Shown: positions 53,631 through 63,260, numbered from the stretch's first letter. The stretch: DNA of 64,000 bases from Sediminicola arcticus (GCF_040566695.1 NZ_JBEXAE010000009.1:1-64000), one strand, 5' to 3'. Numbers and translations are program-made. Notes: a model not told the origin generated them from the letters alone.

Positions 53631-54008
53631 ATGCAGAATAGTAAAGTTAGTCAAGATGAATTAATCACTTCAATTTTATTCGGAATAGAAGAAGTTAAAG
53701 GAAACCATATAAATATCCTAGATCTCAGAGAAATTGAGAACACTGTTTGTGATTACTTTATTATCTGTGATGGTACTTCCAATACGCATGTAAATGCAAT
53801 CGTAAATTCAATCCAAAAAACTGTTAGTAAGGGCTTAAAAGATAAGCCTTGGCATGTTGAAGGCTCTGACAACTCGGAATGGGTTTTAATGGACTACGTA
53901 AATGTTGTAGTGCATGTTTTCCAGACACAAACGAGGGAATACTATGACATAGAAGGTCTATGGGGCGATGCTAAGGTAACCGCTATTGAAAGTAGTTTTA
54001 ATAAGTAA
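53631..54008 (+). CDS. rsfS: Ribosomal silencing factor RsfS
   Basis: RsfS binds L14 on the 50S subunit and blocks subunit joining in starvation. The 125-residue protein has the family pattern DLREIENTVCDYFIICDGTS, PWHVEGSDNSEWVLMDYVNV and VVHVFQTQTREYYDIEGLWG. It lies nine bases before ftsH in the same direction. Confidence 0.96.
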   Translation: MQNSKVSQDELITSILFGIEEVKGNHINILDLREIENTVCDYFIICDGTSNTHVNAIVNSIQKTVSKGLKDKPWHVEGSDNSEWVLMDYVNVVVHVFQTQTREYYDIEGLWGDAKVTAIESSFNK

Positions 54009-54017
54009 AAAAAAATA

Positions 54018-56000
54018 ATGGCTAAAGAAAATAATACAAGTCCCAAAAAACCAAAATTCAGTTCTTGGTGGATTTACGGTTTAATTGCTATGTTGCTTAT
54101 TGGTTTTCAATTTTTTGGAAGCGGCAATTTCAATAGTACAAAAAAAACTACTTCATCTGAACTCCAAGAATACTTAAGAAATGGTGATATTTCCAAAATT
54201 TTGATTATCACTAATACGCGTCAGGCTAAAGTGTTCCTCACCGAGGAAGCTTTAAATAAGGACGTTCATAAGGATGTGGCCGAAAAGGCTTTTGCACTTA
54301 CCCAGGGAGTAACCCCACAGTACATATTGGATTATGGGGATTTACAGAACTTTGAGAACGAGATAAAAAATATTAAAAAAGAGAACAATCTAGATACCAT
54401 TGTCGACTACGACACGGAGTCCAACGTTCTTGGCGATTTACTGTTGACCTTATTGCCTTTCGTTCTGATTATTGGTATATGGATCTATTTGATGAGAAGA
54501 ATGTCTGGTGGAGCCGGTGGAGGTGCTGGTGGTCAAATTTTCAACATTGGCAAATCCAAGGCTAAACTTTTTGACGAAAAAACAGATACAAGAACATCCT
54601 TTAAAGATGTCGCAGGTCTTGAAGGGGCAAAAGAAGAAGTAGAAGAAATAGTGGAGTTCCTAAGAAACCCAGACAAATACACTTCTTTAGGTGGTAAAAT
54701 TCCAAAAGGTGCTCTTTTGGTAGGGCCTCCTGGAACTGGTAAAACCTTATTGGCAAAAGCTGTTGCAGGTGAAGCGAAAGTTCCTTTCTTTTCATTGTCA
54801 GGTTCAGATTTTGTTGAAATGTTTGTAGGGGTTGGTGCTTCAAGAGTAAGAGATCTTTTCAAGCAGGCAAAGGACAAATCACCCGCCATTATTTTTATTG
54901 ATGAGATAGATGCCATTGGTAGGGCTAGAGGTAAAAATAATTTTACTGGGTCCAATGATGAAAGAGAAAACACGTTGAACCAATTATTAACAGAAATGGA
55001 TGGTTTTGGGACCAATACCAATGTTATCGTTTTGGCAGCCACTAACCGTGCCGACGTTTTGGACAAAGCACTTATGAGGGCAGGTAGGTTTGATAGACAA
55101 ATTTATGTTGATCTTCCAGACCTTAATGAGAGAAAAGAAATTTTTGAAGTCCACCTTAGACCCATCAAAACTGCAGAAACTTTGGATCTTGATTTTCTTG
55201 CGAGACAAACACCAGGTTTCTCAGGCGCGGATATAGCTAATGTTTGTAATGAGGCCGCACTTATTGCAGCACGTAAAGAGAAAAAGGCAGTAACAAAACA
55301 AGATTTCTTGGACGCTGTAGATAGGATCGTTGGAGGTCTTGAAAAGAAAAATAAAATTATTACTCCTGGAGAAAAGAGAACCATAGCCTATCATGAAGCT
55401 GGTCATGCCACCGTAAGTTGGATGCTGGAACATGCAGCTCCCTTGGTAAAGGTTACTATAGTACCTAGAGGACAGTCTTTAGGAGCAGCATGGTATTTGC
55501 CAGAAGAACGACTTATAGTCAGGCCAGACCAAATGAAGGACGAAATGTGTGCCACTTTAGGCGGAAGAGCCGCGGAAAGGGTCATGTTCGACAAGATATC
55601 AACAGGTGCCTTAAGTGACCTTGAAAAGGTTACCAAACAAGCTAGGGCAATGGTGACTATTTACGGACTTAATGAAAAAATTGGGAACATTACTTTCTAT
55701 GATTCCTCTGGACAGAACGAGTTTGGTTTTTCAAAACCTTATAGCGAAGAAACTGCACAGACCATTGATAGAGAAATTTCCAAATTAATAGAGGAACAAT
55801 ACAAGAGGGCAGTTGAACTATTAGAAAAAAATAAAGATAAACTTACCGAATTGGCAGAACGCCTTTTGGAAAAAGAAGTAATCTTCAAAGACGATTTGGA
55901 AAAAATCTTTGGCAAAAGACCATTTGACAAGGAGTTTGATGAAAAAGGGCAAGAAAAAATCAAAAAGGAAGATTTACCAAAAGAAGAACTAGAATCTTAG
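54018..56000 (+). CDS. ftsH: ATP-dependent zinc metalloprotease FtsH
   Basis: FtsH degrades membrane and unstable cytosolic proteins. The 660-residue protein has two N-terminal membrane helices (about 17-33 and 139-159) around a periplasmic domain, the AAA module with Walker A GPPGTGKT (236-243) and Walker B IIFIDEID, the pore motif FVGVGASRVRDLF and the second region of homology NRADVLDKALMRAGRFDRQI. The zinc protease motif HEAGH is at 459-463. The C-terminus is long and charged. Confidence 0.98.
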   Translation: MAKENNTSPKKPKFSSWWIYGLIAMLLIGFQFFGSGNFNSTKKTTSSELQEYLRNGDISKILIITNTRQAKVFLTEEALNKDVHKDVAEKAFALTQGVTPQYILDYGDLQNFENEIKNIKKENNLDTIVDYDTESNVLGDLLLTLLPFVLIIGIWIYLMRRMSGGAGGGAGGQIFNIGKSKAKLFDEKTDTRTSFKDVAGLEGAKEEVEEIVEFLRNPDKYTSLGGKIPKGALLVGPPGTGKTLLAKAVAGEAKVPFFSLSGSDFVEMFVGVGASRVRDLFKQAKDKSPAIIFIDEIDAIGRARGKNNFTGSNDERENTLNQLLTEMDGFGTNTNVIVLAATNRADVLDKALMRAGRFDRQIYVDLPDLNERKEIFEVHLRPIKTAETLDLDFLARQTPGFSGADIANVCNEAALIAARKEKKAVTKQDFLDAVDRIVGGLEKKNKIITPGEKRTIAYHEAGHATVSWMLEHAAPLVKVTIVPRGQSLGAAWYLPEERLIVRPDQMKDEMCATLGGRAAERVMFDKISTGALSDLEKVTKQARAMVTIYGLNEKIGNITFYDSSGQNEFGFSKPYSEETAQTIDREISKLIEEQYKRAVELLEKNKDKLTELAERLLEKEVIFKDDLEKIFGKRPFDKEFDEKGQEKIKKEDLPKEELES

Positions 56001-56003
56001 AAA

Positions 56004-56031
56004 CAAAAGACGTGTTATTACACGTCTTTTG
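56004..56031 (+). terminator. Terminator-like hairpin after ftsH
   Basis: A perfect 12-bp stem (56004-56015 with 56020-56031) encloses a TATT loop; the 3' arm ends in TTTTG. It sits four bases after the ftsH stop and 40 bases before the next gene on the same strand, so it may only partly separate the two transcripts. Confidence 0.8.
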
Positions 56032-56071
56032 CTTTACTTTATGCCATAAATTGAAGATCGTATAAACAATC

Positions 56072-56683
56072 ATGGGTCTATTTGATAAACTATTTGGGGG
56101 AGGAAAGAAGAAGGTTTCAAAAGAAACTACTGAAACCAGAGGGTTACATATGCCTGACCTCAACATTCCTGTAGACGAAAAATTTACGATTCACTTCAAA
56201 AAGAACGGCGGTAAATTTTTATACTGTGATTCCTTTTCAGAAATAACAGAGACTCTGGACAATATTATCGTTGAAAATCAATGGCAAGACAGCGCCTTCC
56301 TTTCCATAGATGACAGATTGAAAGATAGATTTTCCAAGCAAGGTCTTATATTTACAGAAAGTCCAAGTAAAAGCAACGTATTTTTCACCACCTGTGAGCA
56401 GTTAATAGCCCAAAATGGTTCTATCTTAGTCTGCTCTAACCAATTAAAAGAGTACAAACTGCACGATTTACCAGAAAACCTTATTGTTTTTGCCACGACC
56501 AGTCAACTCGTAGATTCTATCGGTGAAGGTCTAAAAAATATAAAGAAAAAATATAAAAACAGCATTCCGGCCAATATTACGACCATAAAACATTTTCAGT
56601 CCAATATAGAGGACAAAGATGATTTCCTCTCTTACGGAAGTAGTTCAAAAAATCTATATCTTTTACTTCTGGAAGACCTTTAA
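56072..56683 (+). CDS. LUD domain (LutC-like) protein
   Basis: The 203-residue protein has a short basic N-terminus (MGLFDKLFGGGKKK) and an LUD-type domain, with VFFTTCEQLIAQNGSILVCS, LIVFATTSQLVDSIGEGL and NLYLLLLEDL at the end. LUD proteins occur in lactate-utilisation complexes, but lone copies such as this one beside ftsH and cdsA have no assigned role. Confidence 0.82.
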   Translation: MGLFDKLFGGGKKKVSKETTETRGLHMPDLNIPVDEKFTIHFKKNGGKFLYCDSFSEITETLDNIIVENQWQDSAFLSIDDRLKDRFSKQGLIFTESPSKSNVFFTTCEQLIAQNGSILVCSNQLKEYKLHDLPENLIVFATTSQLVDSIGEGLKNIKKKYKNSIPANITTIKHFQSNIEDKDDFLSYGSSSKNLYLLLLEDL

Positions 56684-56685
56684 CT

Positions 56686-57489
56686 ATGAGAGAAATCCTT
56701 AGACGCCTAATTACGGGTGTCGTCTATGTCTTTTTATTACTTTCTGCTATTTTCCTTAGCTCGGACGCCTTTGATTTCTTGTTTATGGCCTTCGGACTAG
56801 CTTGTTTACACGAGTATAAGCGAATTGTAAAACTAAAAGGGTACCATATCTATTTAGCATATTTAATCCTTTGGTGGGCCTTTATTTATATTATTCAGGA
56901 TAAAGTAGTCATCAATATTTTGATGTTACTAACTATTACTATTAATTTTGCACTGCTGGTATTTCTATTCACTAAAAAAGAAACCAAATTCAACACTGTG
57001 CAAAAATTCCTTTTTGGATTATTTTATATTGGTGGAGGTTGCATTTTTCTTACGATGATACCGTATAAGGACGACGAGTTTGCACAGTTTTTGATAATGG
57101 GTATTTTTATACTAATTTGGGTAAACGATTCTTTTGCCTACTTGGTAGGTAAAAGCATTGGCAGGACAAAACTATACCCCGCAGTTTCCCCAAAAAAAAC
57201 AGTGGAAGGTGCTTTGGGAGGCCTTGTTTTCGCATTGGTTGCCGCGTACATTATGTCCTCTTATGAGACCAACCTCTCTCTTAAGGAATGGTTGATCTTA
57301 GCAATAGTCATTGTTGTAACTGGAAGTCTGGGGGACTTGGTAGAATCCAAATTCAAAAGAAGCGCGGGAGTCAAGGATAGTGGTGCTATTTTACCCGGCC
57401 ATGGAGGCATGTTGGATAGGTTAGACAGTTTGGTCTTTGCAGCCCCATTTGCTTATTTAACGTTAAATATATTTTCATATGTTTCATAA
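56686..57489 (+). CDS. cdsA: Phosphatidate cytidylyltransferase
   Basis: CdsA makes CDP-diacylglycerol from phosphatidate. The 267-residue protein has multiple membrane helices and the signature SPKKTVEGALGG followed by GSLGDLVESKFKRSAGVKDS and LPGHGGMLDRLDSL. It overlaps the psd gene by 11 bases, so the two phospholipid enzymes are translationally coupled. Confidence 0.96.
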   Translation: MREILRRLITGVVYVFLLLSAIFLSSDAFDFLFMAFGLACLHEYKRIVKLKGYHIYLAYLILWWAFIYIIQDKVVINILMLLTITINFALLVFLFTKKETKFNTVQKFLFGLFYIGGGCIFLTMIPYKDDEFAQFLIMGIFILIWVNDSFAYLVGKSIGRTKLYPAVSPKKTVEGALGGLVFALVAAYIMSSYETNLSLKEWLILAIVIVVTGSLGDLVESKFKRSAGVKDSGAILPGHGGMLDRLDSLVFAAPFAYLTLNIFSYVS

Positions 57490-58147
57490 AGAAGGTCAAA
57501 AAATCATTTTAATTACTTTTTTGATTGTTGCCTCAATTAGTCTTTTGGCCCATTTTTTTATTGACATAACCTGGCTAAGACTTGCTATACAAATCTTTGT
57601 CCTTTTTATTTTAGTGATGATCCTACAATTTTTTAGAAACCCCAAAAGAAAGGTTGTCAAAAATTTTGATGAGATTTTAGCACCTGTAGATGGTAAAGTT
57701 GTTGTTATTGAAGAAGTAGAAGAAACAGAATTCTTTAAGGACAAAAGAAAACAGGTATCTATTTTCATGTCCCCTATTAATGTTCATGTAACCCGCTACC
57801 CAGTTAGTGGAACGATTAAATACTCCAAATACCATCCAGGAAAATATTTAGTCGCTTGGCATCCAAAAGCGAGTACTGAAAACGAACGAACCACAGTTGT
57901 CATAAGAACTCCAAAATTTGGTGACATTTTATACAGACAGATCGCCGGGGCAATGGCCAAAAGAATTGTTAATTATGCCATTGAAGGTGAGAGTGTTCGG
58001 CAGGGTGAAGATGGTGGTTTTATTAAATTTGGTTCTAGAGTAGATTTGTTCTTACCTTTAGATTGTCCCATTACCGTAAAATTGAACCAAAAAGTTACAG
58101 GAGCCAAGACCTGTATTGCCATACTTAAAAGTCAGGATGACGAGTGA
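57479..58147 (+). CDS. psd: Phosphatidylserine decarboxylase (short form)
   Basis: Psd converts phosphatidylserine to phosphatidylethanolamine. The 222-residue proenzyme has two N-terminal membrane helices, APVDGKVVVIEEV, MSPINVHVTRYPVSG and the self-cleavage site FIKFGSRVDLF, where the Gly185-Ser186 bond would be cut to create the pyruvoyl group. It is the short archaeal-type form common in Bacteroidota. Confidence 0.94.
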   Translation: MFHKEGQKIILITFLIVASISLLAHFFIDITWLRLAIQIFVLFILVMILQFFRNPKRKVVKNFDEILAPVDGKVVVIEEVEETEFFKDKRKQVSIFMSPINVHVTRYPVSGTIKYSKYHPGKYLVAWHPKASTENERTTVVIRTPKFGDILYRQIAGAMAKRIVNYAIEGESVRQGEDGGFIKFGSRVDLFLPLDCPITVKLNQKVTGAKTCIAILKSQDDE

Positions 58148-58403
58148 TAAATTAAATATTAAATTTTCCAAGGCAGTAGCCTTTGTGAACGACTTTACGG
58201 AACCTCTCCCTGCTGATCTTCTATTAAAGCTTTACGCCTATTACCGCATTGCAAATGAGAATTTCAACCACCCCGGAAGCAGCACTCCTCTAATCAACGC
58301 TTTTAAGTCAAATGCACTTATACAAGCTCAGAATGTAAAACCAAAACAGGCCATGAAACTCTATATTGCCCTTGTTGATAAGGAACTTAGGAATAAGGTG
58401 TAG
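58137..58403 (+). CDS. Acyl-CoA-binding protein
   Basis: The 88-residue protein fits the ACBP four-helix fold: FSKAVAFVNDFTEPLPADLL, LKLYAYYRIANENFNH and LINAFKSNALIQA, with the Lys/Tyr-rich ligand helices. The helix-2 motif differs slightly from eukaryotic ACBP. The ATG at 58137 overlaps the end of psd by 11 bases, linking it to the phospholipid genes. Confidence 0.88.
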   Translation: MTSDKLNIKFSKAVAFVNDFTEPLPADLLLKLYAYYRIANENFNHPGSSTPLINAFKSNALIQAQNVKPKQAMKLYIALVDKELRNKV

Positions 58404-58424
58404 TTCTACTTTCAAATCGAATGT

Positions 58425-59693
58425 TTAAGCAACAATAGGAGCATCTAGCTTTTCTTTATCCAAATAAGTAAAGTATATTCCACAAAATATGGTGGCCAAA
58501 AAATAACCCATCATCACAAATTTACCAATAGGCATAAGGCCGTTGACCCCAAACCAATCCCCGCTATAAAGGATAAACCCAAGACCAAACAATCCTCTTG
58601 CCACTTCAATATAAATAGCAATTTTACTCCTATCCATTAAGGAAGAATATCCATAAATGCCCACAAGTACAAAAGCGCCGAATAGCAATAGCCCTTCAAA
58701 ACCAATATTACTATAATTATAAAGCATAAATAGTAAAAGAAGTACACTGAATAACAATTGAAAAATTATATAGCCCTTAAGCTTCAAAGATGCTGCTGTA
58801 TTATATCTTTTAAATTGATAAACATCCTCTATTATGGTTATGGGATATTTTTCTATAACATCTATTGGCCTCCATCCCGTAGGCATAAACCAAATTCTTA
58901 TTTTATCCCAATAGTTGCTAGTTCTCCAAGCGTCCTTTAACAAGTTCCAAAAATGTTGAAAATTAATATGCACCGGATTCCATGTTGCAGCCTGTTTTAA
59001 AACCCCATATTGAGGTGGCGTATCTTCCATTTCTTCCTGAAAAGTTCCAAACATCCGGTCCCAAACAGACAAAATCTGACCGAGGTTTTTGTCGATATAC
59101 TCTGGATTAATAGCATGATGAACCCTATGCTGGGAAGGTGTTACCAAAACGTATTCTACCCAACCCATTTTACCAATATGTTGGGTATGATACCAAAATT
59201 GGGCAAATAAATGTACTGGAGCCAAAATAGCTATTACTTTATAAGGCACACCCAATAGTGCCGCTGGTAACAATAGGATAGAGAAATACCCAATAAGATT
59301 GGATATCGGTTGTCTCAGAGCGCAGGCAAGATTAAATTCCTCACTACTGTGATGAATGACATGTTGATTCCAGAAGATATTTATTTTATGACTTAGTCTG
59401 TGGTTCCAGTAGCCCGCAAAATCCAAGATTATAAAAGCTACCAACCAAACCACCCACGAAGCTCTGATCTCTGTAATAGCCAAATGTTCCAATAAAAAAG
59501 GATAACTAATAACAATAAAGGCAAGACCAAGGGAATCCTTAATGATATTGGTAAGCCCTGAACTGATGCTCGAAACTGTATCCATGACCTTGTACATCTG
59601 ATTCTTTATGAAATACCCATAGGATATTTCTACCGACAGAAGAATAATAAAAAAAGGAATAGCATATAACAATGCCTTGGCATAGGTTTCCAT
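58425..59693 (-). CDS. Sterol desaturase / alkylglycerol monooxygenase-like membrane enzyme
   Basis: The 422-residue protein starts at 59693 (METYAKALLYAIPFF). It has about eight membrane helices and the fatty acid hydroxylase His clusters: HRLSH, HVIHHS and, later, HRVHHAINPEY, which bind a di-iron centre. The extended C-terminal membrane region resembles alkylglycerol monooxygenase (TMEM195/AGMO) relatives more than small sterol desaturases. The lipid substrate is unknown. It converges with the ACBP gene. Confidence 0.87.
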   Translation of the reverse strand: METYAKALLYAIPFFIILLSVEISYGYFIKNQMYKVMDTVSSISSGLTNIIKDSLGLAFIVISYPFLLEHLAITEIRASWVVWLVAFIILDFAGYWNHRLSHKINIFWNQHVIHHSSEEFNLACALRQPISNLIGYFSILLLPAALLGVPYKVIAILAPVHLFAQFWYHTQHIGKMGWVEYVLVTPSQHRVHHAINPEYIDKNLGQILSVWDRMFGTFQEEMEDTPPQYGVLKQAATWNPVHINFQHFWNLLKDAWRTSNYWDKIRIWFMPTGWRPIDVIEKYPITIIEDVYQFKRYNTAASLKLKGYIIFQLLFSVLLLLFMLYNYSNIGFEGLLLFGAFVLVGIYGYSSLMDRSKIAIYIEVARGLFGLGFILYSGDWFGVNGLMPIGKFVMMGYFLATIFCGIYFTYLDKEKLDAPIVA

Positions 59694-59781
59694 AGCAGGA
59701 TACTGTTTCAATAGTCCTAAATATACTAAAATACTTTTTTATGGTTATTATATATTTTCTTACTTAAATACTATCTTGTAT

Positions 59782-60320
59782 TTAACTTACTTTTAAAATA
59801 AACCCCTGATCATGGACATTCTCAATTTTTATACGGACATCTTTGCTGAGATAGCCACGTAAATGAGATATAAATACATTTAGGCTCTTTCTATTAAAGT
59901 AATCACTTCCCCCATAAATGGATAAGAATCTCCTTATGGGTGCAGAGTTTGTTTTGATGGTTCACTAAATAAACCAAAAGCTCGTTCTCTCTACCCGTTA
60001 ATGATAAAATCTCTTTATCAAAAATCAATTCCTGGTTGACACTGTTAAATTGATATCGGCCAATCGTATAATTTTCTTTTTCTTGTGAAACTATGGGTTG
60101 TTTTACAAGTCTAGACAACAAATTTTTAATCCGCACCACAAGTTCCTCTTCGTCAATTGGTTTTTTGAGATAATCCAAAGCCCCCAAGGCAAAACCCTTC
60201 AACACATCAACTTTGAATGATCGGGCCGTTAAGAAAATAAAAGGAAGCTCGGGAGCTATAACCTGAATTTTTTCTGCCAGCGTAAAACTATCCATTTCAG
60301 GCATCATGACATCCAAGATA
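59782..60320 (-). pseudogene. OmpR-type response regulator, 5' truncated and frameshifted
   Basis: The minus-strand remnant begins inside the receiver domain (AILDVMMPEMDSFTLAEKIQ with the phosphorylatable Asp), continues through FIFLTARSFKVDVLKGFALG and a winged-helix DNA-binding domain (LSLTGRENELLVYLVNHQNK). It frameshifts in the C5/G5 run at 59909-59913, then reads SDYFNRKSLNVFISHLRGYL to a TAA at 59784-59782. The first 50 or so residues of the receiver are replaced by the transposase fragment next to it. No intact partner kinase is nearby. Confidence 0.85.
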
Positions 60321-60593
60321 GCTTTCCACAACAAGCTTTTCGAGATCCTTTTTGATAAGGAGGTCTTTAAGTTGTTTCAGCTTTTTCTGAAGGGCTTTGA
60401 TACAGCTTATTTCATCATTTGTTTGCGCGGTTACACAGGTGTTCATTAAATCCTTGTGGTCATACTTTTTGAACCATTGATTAATAGTACTGGCTTGCAC
60501 TCCGTACGTTAATCCAATTTGTCTTTTGGAGTGGTTACCTTTGGCAAGTTCTGCCAATACTTTGAGTTTAAAGCTTTCGCTGTAACGTCTCAT
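60310..60593 (-). mobile_element. IS3-family transposase OrfA remnant
   Basis: The ORF starts MRRYSESFKLKVLAELAKGN and contains the OrfA helix-turn-helix (SKRQIGLTYGVQASTINQWF) and a leucine-zipper-like coiled coil (ALQKKLKQLKDLLIKKDLEK). It breaks off at LEKLVVESYL, where the sequence passes directly into the response regulator. OrfB (the DDE catalytic part) is absent. The element is therefore a dead fragment; one end lies near 60310-60325, the other between its start and about 60650. Confidence 0.82.
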
Positions 60594-60639
60594 GTATCCG
60601 TCATTTTTATAAATCTACAATTGATTTTTTGTATACATA

Positions 60640-60912
60640 TTTCAGGACGAGTCACTTGGAAACGTCCTATCCATTGAGCCTGGTGTTGCTTATATGAAAA
60701 ATAATTTTACTTTAACCCTCAACCTTCCGTTTGCTTTACGAAGGGAAGGTCCTCAAAGTGTTACAGACAGACAAACAGAGATAGCCACTGGTCAGCCAAG
60801 AAGCGGTGATGCCGCCTTTGCTGATTATCTTATAAATTTGGGGATATCTTATAGATTTTCCAAAAAACAGACTCTTGAACTGGATCCGTCCCTTCAGGAT
60901 ACGTTTAAGTAA
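60640..60912 (+). pseudogene. C-terminal fragment of an outer-membrane beta-barrel (transporter-like) protein
   Basis: A plus-strand frame without its 5' part encodes LGNVLSIEPGVAYMKNNFTL, LPFALRREGPQSVTDRQTE and RSGDAAFADYLINLGISYRF, the alternating-residue pattern of outer-membrane beta strands. The usual start and signal peptide are missing and the frame meets a stop at 60622-60624, close to the IS remnant. It is probably the surviving 3' end of a gene deleted by IS-linked rearrangement. Confidence 0.72.
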
Positions 60913-60924
60913 ATCAACTTAATG

Positions 60925-62496
60925 CTACCAATCTATTGGCCTGTAATCTTTTAGAAACTTGCCTGTCCAATGCTTACCAGTATTAATTCCATCAATTAAA
61001 GGATCCAATACTCTGGCAGCTCCATCAACTATATCAAGCGGAGGTTGAAAATCATGAACCTCCACTTTTCTTTTGGAAAGTTCCACTGGATCTTCATCGG
61101 TTACCCAACCTGTGTCAACTGCATTCATATATACACCGTCCTTGGCAAAATCGAGAGCAGAAGTATGGGTCATCATGTTTAAGGCCGCTTTCGCCATATT
61201 AGTGTGCGGATGACGGTCTTCCTTGTAAAAACGATGGAATTTACCTTCCATGGCTGATACATTGATAATATGCTTTTTCCCCGTGTTTTCCTGACGCATC
61301 AATCTAGACAGTCTATTGCACAAAACAAAAGGGGCTATGGCATTGACCAGCTGAACCTCTATCATTTCAGGAGTTTCTATTTCCCCTAATTTTAAGCGCC
61401 AGCTATTGGTCTTTCTCAAATCTACTTGCTGCAAATCTGCATCTAACTCCCCTTCAGGAAATACTTCTTTAGCAGAAAGTGAATTATCGAAACTATAAGG
61501 TATTTGTGATAATTTGGCAGAAGCACGTATTCCGATTCCAGGTTCCGGAGCATGCCAAGTGACTGGTAAGGCGTTATTCTCTTCGGAGGAAGCCCCTATC
61601 CCTAATGACTTTAACTCTTGTAAACAATAATTATGATCGGATAATACTTCTTTTGCAAATTTCGGTAATGACTCAAAAGGAATCTCCTCGTTAATCATTA
61701 GATGCTGATAAAACCCTGCAGGTCTCCTTACCGTCTGAGCTGCATTATTAATCAGAATATCCAATCTATCGTATTGTTGTTCTATGAAATTGCAGAAAAT
61801 TTCCACACTCGGGATATGACGTAAGTCCAGACCATGGATCTTTAGTCGATCTCCCCATTGCATAAAATCCTCTTCTTTTGAAAAACGCAAGGCTGCATCC
61901 ACTGGAAAACGTGTAGTAGCAATTACTGTTGCTCCAGAGCGTAAAAGAATTAAAGCAATATGGTATCCTATTTTTAAGCGTGATCCAGTAACTAAAGCGA
62001 CTTGGCCAGTAAGCTCCGCCGTTTGAAATCGTTTGGCATAATTGAAGTCCCCACAATCCTGACACATAGTGTCATAAAAATGGTGCAATTTGGTGTAGAC
62101 CGTTTTACAGACATAACAATTTCTTGGTGATTCCAATTCCCTTTCTTCTAACTGCTCCTTTGAAGGAGCCGCCAATAATTTGGGAGCCACAAATACTGTT
62201 GCCTCCCTTGCACTCCGTATTCCTGTTTCTTTACGGGCATGTTTGTCCCGTTCTATCATTTTTCTTTTGGTTGCTTTGGCAGAATCTTTTTTGCGTTGTT
62301 TAAATTCATGCCTGTCAGGTCTGGAAAGGGTTCCTGCTGCTTTCAACAGTGCCACCCTTTTATCTTCTGGCAATTCCAATATCTGATGCGCATTGTCCAC
62401 CAATCTATCCAAAATAGAAATACACTGTTCTATTTCCTTAAGACTCACCTCAGAAGTCATCAATTTCTTTAGCTCTTTTGGGTTTATAATACTCAT
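60925..62496 (-). CDS. SDR family protein with N-terminal Cys4 module
   Basis: The 523-residue protein has three parts: a charged helical N-terminus (1-120), a probable zinc module with C127, C130, C145 and C148 (NCYVC...CQDC), and an SDR Rossmann domain with VALVTGSRLKIGYHIA (about 166-181), DILINNAAQTVRRP and INVSAMEGKF with S414. The usual YxxxK reads T432-N-M-A-K436, so the catalytic Tyr is absent. An insert of about 130 residues separates the NNAA motif from the second half. The substrate is unknown and the enzyme may be non-classical. Confidence 0.85.
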   Translation of the reverse strand: MSIINPKELKKLMTSEVSLKEIEQCISILDRLVDNAHQILELPEDKRVALLKAAGTLSRPDRHEFKQRKKDSAKATKRKMIERDKHARKETGIRSAREATVFVAPKLLAAPSKEQLEERELESPRNCYVCKTVYTKLHHFYDTMCQDCGDFNYAKRFQTAELTGQVALVTGSRLKIGYHIALILLRSGATVIATTRFPVDAALRFSKEEDFMQWGDRLKIHGLDLRHIPSVEIFCNFIEQQYDRLDILINNAAQTVRRPAGFYQHLMINEEIPFESLPKFAKEVLSDHNYCLQELKSLGIGASSEENNALPVTWHAPEPGIGIRASAKLSQIPYSFDNSLSAKEVFPEGELDADLQQVDLRKTNSWRLKLGEIETPEMIEVQLVNAIAPFVLCNRLSRLMRQENTGKKHIINVSAMEGKFHRFYKEDRHPHTNMAKAALNMMTHTSALDFAKDGVYMNAVDTGWVTDEDPVELSKRKVEVHDFQPPLDIVDGAARVLDPLIDGINTGKHWTGKFLKDYRPIDW

Positions 62497-62530
62497 ATAA
62501 TCAGGATTATTCCAATCTTTTAAAACGGTG

Positions 62531-62538
62531 CAAATGTA
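62531..62538 (-). promoter_or_regulatory. Possible SDR gene promoter -7 box
   Basis: TACATTTG on the minus strand fits TAnnTTTG, 34 bases before the SDR start. No clear -33 element is found at the right spacing. Confidence 0.35.
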
Positions 62539-62669
62539 CAGTTAAAATCAACTTCATTGGCGATAAAAACAAATCAATATATGTATTAAGAAATTGTATT
62601 TATTACCTTGAAGAAGCTGCTCTGGAAGATTATCTTAGATTGAAATAAAATTGAGGCTATCCTTGTTTT

Positions 62670-63260
62670 TTAATTGGGCCCTATCATGATATGTGCCCTA
62701 TATGTACCTGGATCCATTAGCCAAGGCATACCAGGGGCATGCGGCTTATCAGGAAGTCCAGTAGACTCCGTGGTGGCAAAAGGAATATAGATGACATACC
62801 TAAACTTCCCATTTTTTAATTCTCCAGTAGTTTTGTCATATCCTTCCTCATCTCCAGAATAAATATATAACATACTGGGGTCTTTTGGCATTTTTAGTTT
62901 TCCCGCAGCAACCTCTGCCCCCCTTATATCAAATTTTTCTTTAGCATCCATACCCTTAGCGCCCAACTTCCGCCCCCGATTCATAAAAGGTTCCAATTGA
63001 TCGGAATAACAAGCTACATTAATCCCATCCTGATTAGGATTATCTGCAATGCAAACCAAATTGTTGGTACCTTCCCGTAAGACTACAAAATTTCCTTGAG
63101 GATCATAACCATAGACCATGGCACCACCCTTTTTTTCATATGGTGCTGGTAGCACAGCTGTTTTAATTTGAATCTCTTTTGGTACTATTTGAGTTTTTGA
63201 CTCTTGTGCCGCTACTATAGACATCATAAGGCCAAATGCTAGGGTGAGTACAGTTTTCAT
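62670..63260 (-). CDS. Secreted hypothetical protein
   Basis: The 196-residue protein has a signal peptide (MKTVLTLAFGLMMSIVAAQ) and a compact mature domain with AMVYGYDPQGNFVVLREGTN, LVCIADNPNQDGINVACY and DPGTYRAHIMIGPN. I do not recognise a named domain. Similar stand-alone secreted proteins occur in Bacteroidota. No function is assigned. Confidence 0.78.
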   Translation of the reverse strand: MKTVLTLAFGLMMSIVAAQESKTQIVPKEIQIKTAVLPAPYEKKGGAMVYGYDPQGNFVVLREGTNNLVCIADNPNQDGINVACYSDQLEPFMNRGRKLGAKGMDAKEKFDIRGAEVAAGKLKMPKDPSMLYIYSGDEEGYDKTTGELKNGKFRYVIYIPFATTESTGLPDKPHAPGMPWLMDPGTYRAHIMIGPN

